Shown: positions 7,499 to 17,659, numbered from the stretch's first letter. The stretch: DNA of 45,741 nt from Streptomyces albicerus (GCF_008905045.1 NZ_VWMY01000021.1:1-45741); one strand, 5' to 3'. Numbers and translations are program-made. The notes: generated by a model from the sequence alone, not told the origin.

Positions 7499-8278
7499 CT
7501 ACGCCGACTCGGACGGCCTCCGGCGGATCTTGTTCCCCAGCCACACCAGCGGATCGTACTTCCGGTCGACCGCCCGTTCCTTCAAGGGGATCAGCGCGTT
7601 GTCCGTGATCTTGATGCCCTCGGGGCAGACCTCCGTGCAGCACTTGGTGATGTTGCAGTAGCCGAGCCCGTGCTCGTCCTGGGCGGTGCGTTTGCGGTCC
7701 AGACCGGTCTCGGAGGCCGCGTCCAGCGGGTGCATGTCCAGCTCGGCGACCCGCATGAGGAAGCGCGGGCCGGCGAAGGCGGTCTTGTTCTCCTCGTGGT
7801 CGCGCACCACGTGGCACGTGTCCTGGCAGAGGAAGCACTCGATGCACTTGCGGAACTCCTGGGAGCGGTCCACGTCCTCCTGCATCATCCGGTACTCACC
7901 TGGGCCGACACCCTCCGGCGGTACGAACGCGGGCACCTCTCGCGCCTTCGTGTAGTTGAAGCCGACGTCGGTGACGAGGTCACGCACAACGGGGAAGGCC
8001 CGCAAGGGAGTTACGGTGATCGTCTCCTCCCGCGTGAACACCGACATCCGCGTCATGCACAGCAGCCGCGGCCGCCCGTTGATCTCCGCCGAACACGAAC
8101 CGCACTTGCCCGCCTTGCAGTTCCAGCGCACGGCGAGATCGGGGGCCTGGGTCGCCTGGAGGCGGTGGATGATGTCGAGGACCACCTCGCCGTCGTTCAC
8201 CTCGACCTTGAAGTCCTCCAGGCCACCGCCCTCGATGTCCCCGCGCCACACCTTGAAGCGGGCCTCATAGCTGCTCAC
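7499..8278 (-). CDS. sdhB: Succinate dehydrogenase/fumarate reductase iron-sulfur subunit
   Basis: The protein is 259 aa from GTG 8278. The GTG overlaps the TGA of the flavoprotein gene (GTGA, 8275-8278), so translation is probably coupled. The N-terminal 2Fe-2S domain has C54, C59, C62 (CKAGKCGSC) and C74. The C-terminal half has C145, C148, C151, C155 (CIECFLCQDTC) and C208, C213/C214, C218 (CNITKCCTEVCPEGI), the usual ligands for the 4Fe-4S and 3Fe-4S clusters. It passes electrons from the flavin to the membrane subunit. The best comparison, from memory, is the Sdh1 type of mycobacteria. The direction in vivo (succinate oxidation or fumarate reduction) cannot be told from sequence. Confidence 0.95.
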   Translation of the reverse strand: MSSYEARFKVWRGDIEGGGLEDFKVEVNDGEVVLDIIHRLQATQAPDLAVRWNCKAGKCGSCSAEINGRPRLLCMTRMSVFTREETITVTPLRAFPVVRDLVTDVGFNYTKAREVPAFVPPEGVGPGEYRMMQEDVDRSQEFRKCIECFLCQDTCHVVRDHEENKTAFAGPRFLMRVAELDMHPLDAASETGLDRKRTAQDEHGLGYCNITKCCTEVCPEGIKITDNALIPLKERAVDRKYDPLVWLGNKIRRRPSESA

Positions 8279-10218
8279 TCGTAGAGCTCCTCTTCGGCGA
8301 GGTACTTGACCAGCTCCTCCTTCTCGAAGAGGGCGAGCAGGTCGGGGCGGATGGGTTCGGTGGTCTCGCGGACCAGATCGATCTGACCGTGTACGGGATC
8401 GGTGGCCGCCAACCCGCCCGTCGGGTCGGTCAGTTGACAGAGCAGGTTCACGCGCCGCCAATCCCGCTCCATCGCCGGATGGTCCTCCCGCGTATGGCCG
8501 CCGCGCGACTCCGTACGCTCCAGCGCGGCCCGCGCCACACACTCACTGACCAGCAGCATGTTCCGCAGGTCGAGTGCCAGGTGCCAGCCCGGGTTGAACT
8601 GCCGGTGCCCCTCGACCCCGGCCCGCCGCGCCCGTACCCGCAGGTCCGCGAGCTTCTCCAGCGCCGCCTCCATCTCCGCCTCACGACGGATGATGCCGAC
8701 GAGGTCGTTCATCGTCTGCTGGAGCTCCTGGTGGAGGGTGTACGGGTTCTCCGGCGGACGCCCCTGCTCGGCACCGGGCTCGGGGCCCTCGGCCGAGAAG
8801 GGCCGCAGTGCCTCCGCGGCCGCCGTGTCGACCTGGACGTCGTCCACGAGGGGCCGTCCCCCGGAGAGCCCGGTGGCGTACTGCGCGGCGTGCAGCCCGG
8901 CCCGTCGCCCGAAGACCAGCAGGTCGGAGAGCGAGTTGCCGCCGAGCCGGTTGGAGCCGTGCATCCCGCCGGCCACCTCCCCGGCCGCGAACAGTCCGGG
9001 CACTCCACGGGCCGCCGCCGTGTCCGACTCGACCGCGATCCCGCCCATCACGTAGTGACAGGTGGGCCCGACCTCCATCGCCTCGGCGGTGATGTCGACG
9101 TCCGCGAGCTCCTTGAACTGGTGGTACATGGACGGCAGCCGGCGCCTGATCACCTCGGCGGGCATGCGCGTGGAGACGTCAAGGAAGACACCGCCGTGCG
9201 GGGAGCCGCGGCCTGCCTTGACCTCCGAGTTGATGGCCCGCGCCACCTCGTCCCGGGGGAGCAGTTCGGGGGGACGCCGGTTGTTGTCCGGGTCCTCGTA
9301 CCAGCGGTCGCCCTCCTCCTCCGACTGCGCGTACTTCTCCTTGAAGACGTCCGGGATGTAGTCGAACATGAACCGCTTGCCCTCGGAGTTCCTGAGCACC
9401 CCGCCGTCCCCGCGCACGGACTCCGTGACGAGGATCCCTTTCACCGACGGCGGCCAGACCATGCCGGTCGGGTGGAACTGCACGAACTCCATGTTCAGCA
9501 GCGGCGCACCCGCGAGGAGCGCCAGCGCGTGACCGTCACCCGTGTACTCCCACGAGTTCGACGTCACCTTGAAGGACTTGCCGATTCCGCCGGTGGAGAT
9601 CACGACCGAAGGGGCTTCGAGGACGAAGAAGCGGCCGGACTCGCGCTCGTAGCAGAAGGCCCCGGAGACCCGGCTCCCGTCTTTGAGGATCCGGGTGACC
9701 GTGCACTCCTGGTAGACCTTCAGCCGCGACTCGTAGTCACCGGTTTCCTTGTAGTCCTCCTGCTGGAGCGACACGATCTTCTGCTGGAGCGTCCGGATCA
9801 GCTCGAGTCCCGTGCGGTCGCCGACATGCGCGAGCCGCGGGTACTCGTGCCCGCCGAAGTTGCGCTGGGAGATGCGCCCGTCCTTCGTACGGTCGAAGAG
9901 GGCGCCCCAGGTCTCCAGCTCCCACACCCGGTCCGGGGCCTCCTGCGCGTGCAGTTCGGCCATCCGCCACTGGTTGAGGAACTTGCCGCCGCGCATGGTG
10001 TCGCGGAAGTGGACCTGCCAGTTGTCGCCGGCGTTGACGTTGCCCATGGCCGCCGCGATGCCGCCCTCGGCCATCACCGTGTGCGCCTTGCCGAACAGCG
10101 ACTTGCAGATCACGGCCGTACGCGCCCCGCGCTCGCGTGCCTCGATGGCGGCCCGGAGGCCGGCGCCCCCGGCACCGACCACGACGACGTCCCACTCCTG
10201 TCGGTCGACCACGGACAT
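8275..10218 (-). CDS. sdhA: Succinate dehydrogenase/fumarate reductase flavoprotein subunit
   Basis: The protein is 647 aa from ATG 10218. The ATG shares one base with the upstream TGA (TGATG). An FAD dinucleotide fold opens at residues 10-30 (DVVVVGAGGAGLRAAIEA). H46 in KAHTVMAEGGI matches the histidine that carries covalent FAD in the family. The substrate-site motif HPTG is seen in QFHPTGMVWPP, and GGIAVESDTAAARGVPGLFAAGE, followed by HGSNRLGGNSLSDLLVFGRRAG, closes the FAD domain. The C-terminal helical region ends at YE. It is the catalytic subunit, oxidising succinate or reducing fumarate on the cytoplasmic face. It is the middle gene of a tightly overlapped three-gene operon. Confidence 0.96.
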   Translation of the reverse strand: MSVVDRQEWDVVVVGAGGAGLRAAIEARERGARTAVICKSLFGKAHTVMAEGGIAAAMGNVNAGDNWQVHFRDTMRGGKFLNQWRMAELHAQEAPDRVWELETWGALFDRTKDGRISQRNFGGHEYPRLAHVGDRTGLELIRTLQQKIVSLQQEDYKETGDYESRLKVYQECTVTRILKDGSRVSGAFCYERESGRFFVLEAPSVVISTGGIGKSFKVTSNSWEYTGDGHALALLAGAPLLNMEFVQFHPTGMVWPPSVKGILVTESVRGDGGVLRNSEGKRFMFDYIPDVFKEKYAQSEEEGDRWYEDPDNNRRPPELLPRDEVARAINSEVKAGRGSPHGGVFLDVSTRMPAEVIRRRLPSMYHQFKELADVDITAEAMEVGPTCHYVMGGIAVESDTAAARGVPGLFAAGEVAGGMHGSNRLGGNSLSDLLVFGRRAGLHAAQYATGLSGGRPLVDDVQVDTAAAEALRPFSAEGPEPGAEQGRPPENPYTLHQELQQTMNDLVGIIRREAEMEAALEKLADLRVRARRAGVEGHRQFNPGWHLALDLRNMLLVSECVARAALERTESRGGHTREDHPAMERDWRRVNLLCQLTDPTGGLAATDPVHGQIDLVRETTEPIRPDLLALFEKEELVKYLAEEELYE

Positions 10219-11015
10219 CAGAACAACCTCGGATCGTCGAAGGCGCCGGACGCGACCAGGTACACGTAGAAGTCGGCGAGTGCCACGCTCACCAACGACG
10301 TCCAGGCGAGCAGCATGTGACGGGCATTCAGTTTTCCGACGAGCTGCCAGGTCCGGTAGCGCACGGGGTGCTTGGAGAAGTGCTTGAGCTTGCCGCCGAC
10401 GATGTGCCGGCAGGAGTGGCAGGAGAGGGTGTAGGCCCAGATCAGCACGATGTTCACGAGGAAGACGATCGTGCCGAGGCCCATGTGGCCCCACTCGTAG
10501 TGCTCGTCACGGAAGGCGAGCACGGTGTCGTACGTGAGGATCCCGGCGACCGGCACCGCCGCGTAGAAGAAGTAGCGGTGGATGTTCTGGAAGATCAGCG
10601 GGAAGCGGGTCTCGCCGGTGTACTTCTTGTGCGGCTCGGCGACCGCGCAGGCCGGGGGCGAGGCCCAGAAGCCCCGGTAGTAGGCCTTGCGGTAGTAGTA
10701 GCAGGTCAGCCGGAAGCCGAGCGGGAAGATCAGGATGAGCAGCGCGGGGGACAGGCCCCACCAGCTGCCGAAGATCTCCCAGTTCGGGCCGCTGCGCATC
10801 GGCTCGCAGTTCTCCGCCAGACAGGGCGAGTAGAACGGCGAGACGTACGGGGCCGCGTAGTAGTCGCTGTTCGCGAACGCCCGCCAGGTCGAGTAGACGA
10901 CGAAGGCCAGCAGCCCGGCCGCGGTGGCGGCGGGCGCCAGCCACCAGCGGTCGGTCCGCAGATGCGGGGCGGCGATCGCGGCGCGCGTACGGGTCCGTAC
11001 TCCGCCGCTGTTCAT
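10218..11015 (-). CDS. Membrane-anchor subunit of succinate dehydrogenase (Sdh1-type)
   Basis: The protein is 265 aa from ATG 11015. A TTG at 11039 (273 aa) has a better-placed GGAG at 11047-11050 and could be the real start. About five membrane segments are visible (residues 27-45, 82-105, 150-168, 178-198, 232-255). It does not resemble the short SdhC/SdhD pair. Its place at the head of an sdhAB operon and its fused, larger size recall the membrane subunit of mycobacterial Sdh1 (Rv0249c type). A C199-H-S-C-R-H204 cluster at the end of the fourth segment, plus C65, C70, C105 and C123, offers possible metal or Fe-S ligands. The role would be quinone reduction/oxidation in the membrane. Domain identity is inference. 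Confidence 0.85.
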   Translation of the reverse strand: MNSGGVRTRTRAAIAAPHLRTDRWWLAPAATAAGLLAFVVYSTWRAFANSDYYAAPYVSPFYSPCLAENCEPMRSGPNWEIFGSWWGLSPALLILIFPLGFRLTCYYYRKAYYRGFWASPPACAVAEPHKKYTGETRFPLIFQNIHRYFFYAAVPVAGILTYDTVLAFRDEHYEWGHMGLGTIVFLVNIVLIWAYTLSCHSCRHIVGGKLKHFSKHPVRYRTWQLVGKLNARHMLLAWTSLVSVALADFYVYLVASGAFDDPRLF

Positions 11016-11059
11016 TTGGGGTTCCGTACCAGTGGCCAACTCAAAGCTCCGGTCGGGGA

Positions 11060-11350
11060 TCAGGGTGCGTGGCGGTCGCGGGCGCCGAGACCCTCGTCGT
11101 CGGAGTCCGTCCACAGGGTGTTGTCGTACGGGGTGTCGGGGATGGACACGAGGTCGGGGCGCCGGGGTTTGGCGAGGTCGGGGGCGGCCTCGCGCAGCAG
11201 CGCCACGCTCTCGCGCAGATGGTCGGCGTCGGTGCGTACCCGGCGGATCTCCAGGCCGCCCCCACCCATCTGCTGTTCCAGACGCTTCACGGACCTCACC
11301 AGGTCGTCGAGACAGCGCTGGACTGACGTCAGGTCGTCGTGCACGGACAT
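11060..11350 (-). CDS. Small hypothetical protein, first gene of sdh operon
   Basis: The protein is 96 aa from ATG 11350, with GAGGG six bases upstream. The first 55 residues are amphipathic and probably coiled-coil (DDLTSVQRCLDDLVRSVKRLEQQ; ADHLRESVALLREAA). The acidic C-terminal half (YDNTLWTDSDDEG) looks disordered. There is no signal peptide or membrane segment. It lies 44 bp before the anchor gene on the same strand, so it is probably in the same transcript. I do not recognise a family with a known function. Confidence 0.78.
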   Translation of the reverse strand: MSVHDDLTSVQRCLDDLVRSVKRLEQQMGGGGLEIRRVRTDADHLRESVALLREAAPDLAKPRRPDLVSIPDTPYDNTLWTDSDDEGLGARDRHAP

Positions 11351-11631
11351 GACTTGCCCTCACTTCCGCGGACCCTCCGGCCCAAAGGCGGCAACGTTCA
11401 TGCGCCTGCGAGTGTCGCGCGTCACATCGGTCCCTGTGAAGGGATCTGCATGGATTACCGGATCGTGTCGTCCCTCGCGCGCCGTACGCGCGCCCCCCCG
11501 GCCGGGCGGGGCGCGCCCCTTCGCGCGAAACCGTTGGGCCGGACGGGTGGCCTTCCGTGGCCCGGTCGCCGTGTCGCCGCCCGGAGGCGGCGACGGTCCC
11601 CTTCAGTGGGGCGATACATCTGATCAACGCC

Positions 11632-11662
11632 ATTATACCGCCAAACGTGATCTACATCACAA
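11632..11662 (-). promoter_or_regulatory. Candidate promoter of the sdh operon (minus strand)
   Basis: Read on the minus strand, TATAAT lies at 11637-11632 and TTGTGA at 11662-11657, 19 bp apart (TGTGAT at 11661-11656 gives 18 bp). A perfect TATAAT is rare in DNA of this GC content. The -35 box is inside the palindrome at 11647-11660. The rest of the 11351-11713 gap has no gene. Confidence 0.5.
11647..11660. promoter_or_regulatory. Crp/Rex-like palindromic site
   Basis: GTGA-tctaca-TCAC has perfect 4-bp arms with a 6-bp spacer; on the minus strand it reads TTGTGAtgtagaTCACG. This fits the general Crp pattern (TGTGA-N6-TCACA) and partly the Rex pattern (TTGTGAA-N4-TTCACAA). It lies between the divergent sdh operon and the binding-lipoprotein gene. 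Either a cAMP or an NADH/NAD+ link would suit a respiratory operon. The regulator is not decided by sequence. Confidence 0.45.
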
Positions 11663-11713
11663 GGCCTGACCTGCACGCTCAACGTGATCAGCACCGCCCC
11701 GGAGGTACCAGTC

Positions 11714-14092
11714 ATGTCCCACGACGGCGTCGGACCCCGCGCGGTGATGCGCTCGGTCGCGTTCCTCACGGCGGGCGTGCTCGCGGTGCCCGCCCTCGCC
11801 GGATGCAGTGAGAAGGACGAGGCCGGCAGGCCCACCGCGGGCCAGGACATCGCCCCCGCGGGGCGTGCTCTGATCGCCGACGGCGGCACGGTGCGCTGGG
11901 CCGTGGACAGAGTCCCGCAGACCCTCAACACCTTCCAGGCCGACGCGGACGCCGCCACCTCGCGCGTCGCGGGCGCCGTGCTGCCCGCCATGTACCGGCT
12001 CGACGCCAGCGGCCGGCCGCAGCGCAACCCCGACTACCTGGAGTCCGCGAAGGTCGTGAAGCGCGAGCCCAAGCAGGTCGTGCTCTACAAGCTCAACCAG
12101 CAGGCCGTCTGGAGCGACGGCCGGGAGATCGGCGCAGCCGACTTCGCCGCCCAGTGGCGCGCCCTGTCCGGCAGGGACACCGCGTACTGGACCGCCCGCA
12201 ACGCCGGCTACGACCGCATCGAGAAGATCGAACGCGGCGCCAGCGATCTCGAGGTGCGGGTCACCTTCAGCAAGCCGTACGCCGACTGGCAGTCGCTCTT
12301 CTCGCCGCTGTACCCGAAGGACGTCATGGGCGCCCCGGGCACCTTCAACGACGGTGCCCGCCGCAAGCTGAAGGTCACCGCGGGGCCCTTCGCGATCGAC
12401 AAGATCGACCGCGAGGCCGGCGACGTCACACTCAAGCGCAACCCGCGCTGGTGGGGCCGCCCCGCCAAGCTCTCCGAGCTGGTCCTGCGCGCCGTACCGC
12501 GGGAGCGGCGCGCCGCCGCGCTCGCCGACGGCCGGCTCGACCTGGCCGAGATCGACTCCTCCGAGGCCCACCGCATCGCGCTGGCCGCCCGCGACAAGGG
12601 GAAGTCCCTGACGCAAGGGCCCGGCGCCGCGCTGACACCCGGCAAGGCCCTGCGCTCCTGGGCGATCGCGCACGGCTCCGACGAGGAGGCGGCCGACGAG
12701 GAGATCACGGCCCGCGAGAAGCGCGGCAAGGCCATCGCGAAGTACGCCGACGAGCAGTCGGCCCTGCGCGCCTTCGAGGTCCGCAAGTCCCTCGAACCCG
12801 CCTTCACACAGCTCGCGTTGAACGGATCCGAGGGTCCGCTCGCCGACGAACGGGTCCGCCGGGCCGTGGCCCGCGCCCTGGACCGGGACGAGCTCGCCCG
12901 GGTGGTGCTGCAGCCCCTGGGCCTGCCTGCCGAACCGGTCGGCAGCCATCTCGCGCTCGCCGGACAGCACGCCTACGCCGACAACAGCGGGGCACTCGGC
13001 GACCAGGACACCAAGGAGGCGCAGGCGCTGCTGTCCGACGCCGGGTGGGTGGCCGGCGGTCCCGTCAAGGAGAAGAAAGAGAAGAAGGCGGCCGGCGCCG
13101 AAGCCGCCAAGACGTCGAAGAGCGACGACGGCTCAGGGGACGACGGTACGTACATCGTCGGCGAGGACCCGAAGCCGGGCGAGGCGTACGGCTCCGCTTA
13201 CGGCTCCACGGACAGCTTCGCCGGGGATGACAAGCCTGGTGACAGCGGCAGCTCCGCCGTACTCGCGCCCGCCCCCATGGCCCGGCTGCAGCGGGTCGCA
13301 CTCCTCGACCAGGCCTATGCGCTGGGCGCACGCGACGAGGCCGAGCGGGAGAAGAAGAAGCAGGAGAAGAAGCAGCCGAAGGGGAAGCAGGACGGGGCGG
13401 ACACGTCCGGCCAGGCTGCGAAGAAGCACCTCGCCCAGGACGGAAAACAGCAGCTCAAGCGTGGTGGCGCCCCCGGCGCGTACGCACCGAAGGGCACGGC
13501 CGCCCCGGAGCGTGCCGCGGCCGGACCGCTCGCCAAGGACGGCAAGCCGCTGTCCCTGCGCTTCGTGCTTCCGTCGGGCCCCGGCTCGGAGTCGCTGCGG
13601 GCGGTCGGCGAGCGGATCTCACGGATGCTGGAACGTATCGGCATCCGTACGGAGATGTCCAAGGTCGCGGACGAGAGCTACTTCAAGGACCACATCGCGT
13701 CGGGTCAGTACGACCTGGCGCTGTACTCCTGGCCCGCGTCCGCGTTCCCCGCGACCGACGCCCGTCCCATCTACTCCAAGCCGGTCCCGGCGGCCGACGG
13801 CTCCCTGAACGTCGAGCAGAACTACACGCGGGTCGGCACCGACCAGGTCGACCAGCTCTTCGACCAGGCCATCGCCGAACTCGACACCGGCAAGTCCCGC
13901 TCCCTGATCCGCAGGGCCGACGCCCGCATCTGGTCCGCCGCGGGTTCGATCCCCCTCTACCAGCGCCCCCAGCTCACAGCAGCCCGCACCGCCCTCGCCA
14001 ACGCAGGCGCCTTCGGCTTCCAAACCCCGATCTACGAGAACATGGGCTTCTTGAAGAAGAGCACGAGGCCGCAGGCGACCCCATCGTCCTGA
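11714..14092 (+). CDS. Orphan ABC-type binding lipoprotein (SBP_bac_5, LpqW-like)
   Basis: The protein is 792 aa from ATG 11714, with GGAGGT at 11701-11706. A lipoprotein signal ends at LAGC (C31). The SBP_bac_5 fold is recognisable: an early ALDRDEL motif region, YDLALYSWPASAFPATDARPI late, and ARIWSAAGSIPLYQRPQL near the end. Residues about 451-609 are a Lys/Glu/Asp/Gly-rich insertion (KEKKEKKAAG, REKKKQEKKQPKGK) that makes it much longer than the usual 500-600 aa. No permease or ATPase gene is linked. Its place beside typA recalls mycobacterial lpqW, a binding-protein-like lipoprotein tied to cell-envelope glycolipid synthesis; that link is from synteny memory. It might instead feed the nearby peptide importers. 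Confidence 0.85.
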   Translation: MSHDGVGPRAVMRSVAFLTAGVLAVPALAGCSEKDEAGRPTAGQDIAPAGRALIADGGTVRWAVDRVPQTLNTFQADADAATSRVAGAVLPAMYRLDASGRPQRNPDYLESAKVVKREPKQVVLYKLNQQAVWSDGREIGAADFAAQWRALSGRDTAYWTARNAGYDRIEKIERGASDLEVRVTFSKPYADWQSLFSPLYPKDVMGAPGTFNDGARRKLKVTAGPFAIDKIDREAGDVTLKRNPRWWGRPAKLSELVLRAVPRERRAAALADGRLDLAEIDSSEAHRIALAARDKGKSLTQGPGAALTPGKALRSWAIAHGSDEEAADEEITAREKRGKAIAKYADEQSALRAFEVRKSLEPAFTQLALNGSEGPLADERVRRAVARALDRDELARVVLQPLGLPAEPVGSHLALAGQHAYADNSGALGDQDTKEAQALLSDAGWVAGGPVKEKKEKKAAGAEAAKTSKSDDGSGDDGTYIVGEDPKPGEAYGSAYGSTDSFAGDDKPGDSGSSAVLAPAPMARLQRVALLDQAYALGARDEAEREKKKQEKKQPKGKQDGADTSGQAAKKHLAQDGKQQLKRGGAPGAYAPKGTAAPERAAAGPLAKDGKPLSLRFVLPSGPGSESLRAVGERISRMLERIGIRTEMSKVADESYFKDHIASGQYDLALYSWPASAFPATDARPIYSKPVPAADGSLNVEQNYTRVGTDQVDQLFDQAIAELDTGKSRSLIRRADARIWSAAGSIPLYQRPQLTAARTALANAGAFGFQTPIYENMGFLKKSTRPQATPSS

Positions 14093-14113
14093 GCAGGGCA
14101 TTGCCCGGTAAGT

Positions 14114-14165
14114 GGGCGCGGGGCTGTGACATATGCGGCGTCGCCGCGTGGGCGCGCGCAGCCCC
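14114..14165. repeat. Second dispersed repeat family, copy 1
   Basis: GGGCGCGGGGCTGTGACA-TATGCGGC followed by GTCGCCGCGTGGGCGCGCGCAG lies just after the lipoprotein gene. A close relative is at 41627-41690 after dapC. The element contains a GCGGC/GCCGC stem. The gap 14093-14315 holds this repeat and the typA promoter region. Confidence 0.65.
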
Positions 14166-14315
14166 CACAGCCCGCCTGTGAGAACCACCCCACCCGGCCA
14201 GCGAAGCCCAAGCGGCCGCGTGCCCGTACGATGGAGTAAGGCCGTGGCATGTTCAAGCCCGGCGGGGCCCCGCTCGGCGGTGGCCGTTCACTCACTCCGG
14301 GAGAAGCGCCTCAAT

Positions 14316-16223
<1,908 letters not shown>

Positions 16224-16256
16224 CGCTCTCTCAGACGGCGCCGCACGCCTCTGAAC

Positions 16257-16286
16257 GCCCGGTTCTCCGCACGACGGGAGCCGGGC
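16257..16286. terminator. Hairpin terminator candidate after typA
   Basis: GCCCGG (16257-16262) pairs with CCGGGC (16281-16286), extended inward by CTCC/GGAG with small mismatches. CTTC follows. It lies 34 bp after the typA stop. Confidence 0.6.
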
Positions 16287-16621
16287 CTTCAGCGTGCCCG
16301 AGTGCCGAAACCGTCCTACTTCGGGCGACGGCGGAATCGATGCCACTGCGTTCGCATACCGGGCATCGGGCAATCAAGTTTCGGACACGTAAACGAAATT
16401 TTCCTCACCGATGTCCGTTTTGGGAGATTCACATCTCACCTGTCAAGCGCGCGCAGGTGTCATTCTCTGCAATTTTTGCTCAAAATATCGACGGTAGGGA
16501 GATCCCTATGTCTTCCGCCCTTGACGCGCGTTGACCCACTTGGTGAAAGTTCCCTGAAACCACAGAACCTGCCGGTATCTGTGCTGCGCTCAACTCTCCA
16601 TCCCCCGGGGGAAGAACAAAG
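16287..16621. promoter_or_regulatory. AT-richer leader/promoter region of the bldK-type operon
   Basis: This region is clearly richer in A+T than its surroundings, with runs such as GAAATTTT and CAATTTTTGCTCAAAATAT. It contains the inverted repeats GAGAT-tcac-ATCTC (16424-16437), TAGGGA-ga-TCCCTA (16495-16508) and CACAGA...TCTGTG (16561-16583). It also holds the palindrome TCCCCCGGGGGA (16601-16612), which covers the GGGGGAAG ribosome binding site of the first importer gene. TTGACG (16521) and TTGACC (16531) could serve as -35 boxes, but I find no good -10 partner. It probably holds the operon promoter and a structured 5' leader. Confidence 0.6.
16508..16534 (+). CDS. Possible 8-aa leader ORF upstream of bldKA
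   Basis: ATG 16508 opens an ORF encoding MSSALDAR and ends at TGA 16532-16534. It has a good GGGAG ribosome binding site at 16497-16501, six bases before the ATG. That site lies in the left arm of TAGGGA-ga-TCCCTA, whose right arm runs into the ATG, so a hairpin would hide both. It is 87 bp upstream of the bldKA start. Translation is unproven. Confidence 0.35.
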   Translation: MSSALDAR

Positions 16622-17659
16622 ATGACCAGTCCAACCAAGGCCGAGGGCTCCGGGCCGTCGGCGGCCTTGGACCCCGAGCTCGCGACGATCGCCGAGCCCG
16701 CCGAGGCGGAGAAGCTCGAGGGCCGTTCCCCCGGGCAGTTGATGTGGCATCGCTTCAAGCGGGACCGTACCGGAGTGATCTCCGCGGGCGTAGTGATTTT
16801 TTTCTTCGCCATCGCCGCCCTGGCCCCGGTCATCTCGAAGCTGTATGGCAAGGACCCCTACACGCTCTACGCGCAGGAGCCCGACTACCCGTTCCTGCTC
16901 GATGACTTCGCCATGCCGACCGGTTCCTTCGGGGGGATCTCCGGTGACTTCTGGTTCGGCGTGGAGCCCAAGCTGGGGCGCGATGTGTTCACCATGCTGC
17001 TGTACGGCATGCGCACCTCGCTCTACATGGCCGTAGTCGTCACGGTGTTCAGCGTTGTGACGGGCGTCATCATCGGTATGGTCAGCGGCTACTTCGGTGG
17101 CAAGGTCGACTACTGGCTGGGCCGGACGACCGACTTCTTCCTGGCCTTCCCGCAGCAGTTGTTCTTCATCGCCTTCATGCCGGTGGTCACGGCGCTGTTC
17201 GTCTCCCCGACGGACGAGACTCCGGTCTATCTGCGCGCCGTCGCCATCATCCTCGTGATGTGGTTCCTCGGCTGGATGGGCATGGCCCGCCTGGTGCGAA
17301 GCTCCGTGCTCTCCCTGCGGGAGCGGGAGTTCGTCGAGGCGGCCAAGGTCTCGGGAGCCTCTCCGGCGCGCATTGTCCGCAAGGAGATCCTGCCGAACAT
17401 CGTCACCCCCATCCTCGTGCAGGGCACCTACATGCTGCCCAGCTCGATCCTCTCCATCGCCTTCCTCTCGTTCGTGGGTGTGGGCTTCACCGAGCCGACG
17501 CCGGACTGGGGCCGCATGTTCGCCATCGGCGCCGGAGTCTACGAGCAGGACCCCATGTTCATGTTCTTCCCGGGCGTCGCGATGGTGGTCTTCGTGCTCT
17601 GCTTCAACCTTCTCGGCGACTCCGTCCGGGACGCATTCGACCCCAAGACCGGACGCTAA
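16622..17659 (+). CDS. bldKA: Oligopeptide ABC permease (OppC type), BldKA-like
   Basis: The protein is 345 aa from ATG 16622, with GGGGGAAG at 16607-16614. An OppC_N-like head (residues about 35-75: SPGQLMWHRFKRDRTGVISAG, then a membrane helix) is followed by a long outer loop (DYPFLLDDFAMPTG, FWFGVEPKLGRDVFTMLLYG). The BPD_transp_1 domain follows, with the EAA-loop motif REFVEAAKVSGASPARIVRKEILPN near residue 240 and about six membrane segments. It forms one half of the channel of a peptide importer. The gene order permease-lipoprotein-permease-ATPase-ATPase next to typA matches the bldK locus as I know it, where mutants fail to raise aerial hyphae and resist bialaphos. Symbol is by synteny and family. 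Confidence 0.9.
   Translation: MTSPTKAEGSGPSAALDPELATIAEPAEAEKLEGRSPGQLMWHRFKRDRTGVISAGVVIFFFAIAALAPVISKLYGKDPYTLYAQEPDYPFLLDDFAMPTGSFGGISGDFWFGVEPKLGRDVFTMLLYGMRTSLYMAVVVTVFSVVTGVIIGMVSGYFGGKVDYWLGRTTDFFLAFPQQLFFIAFMPVVTALFVSPTDETPVYLRAVAIILVMWFLGWMGMARLVRSSVLSLREREFVEAAKVSGASPARIVRKEILPNIVTPILVQGTYMLPSSILSIAFLSFVGVGFTEPTPDWGRMFAIGAGVYEQDPMFMFFPGVAMVVFVLCFNLLGDSVRDAFDPKTGR

Noticed and set aside
14133..14315. Upstream extension of typA
   Set aside because: The added residues are not TypA-like; the family begins at the residues encoded from 14316.
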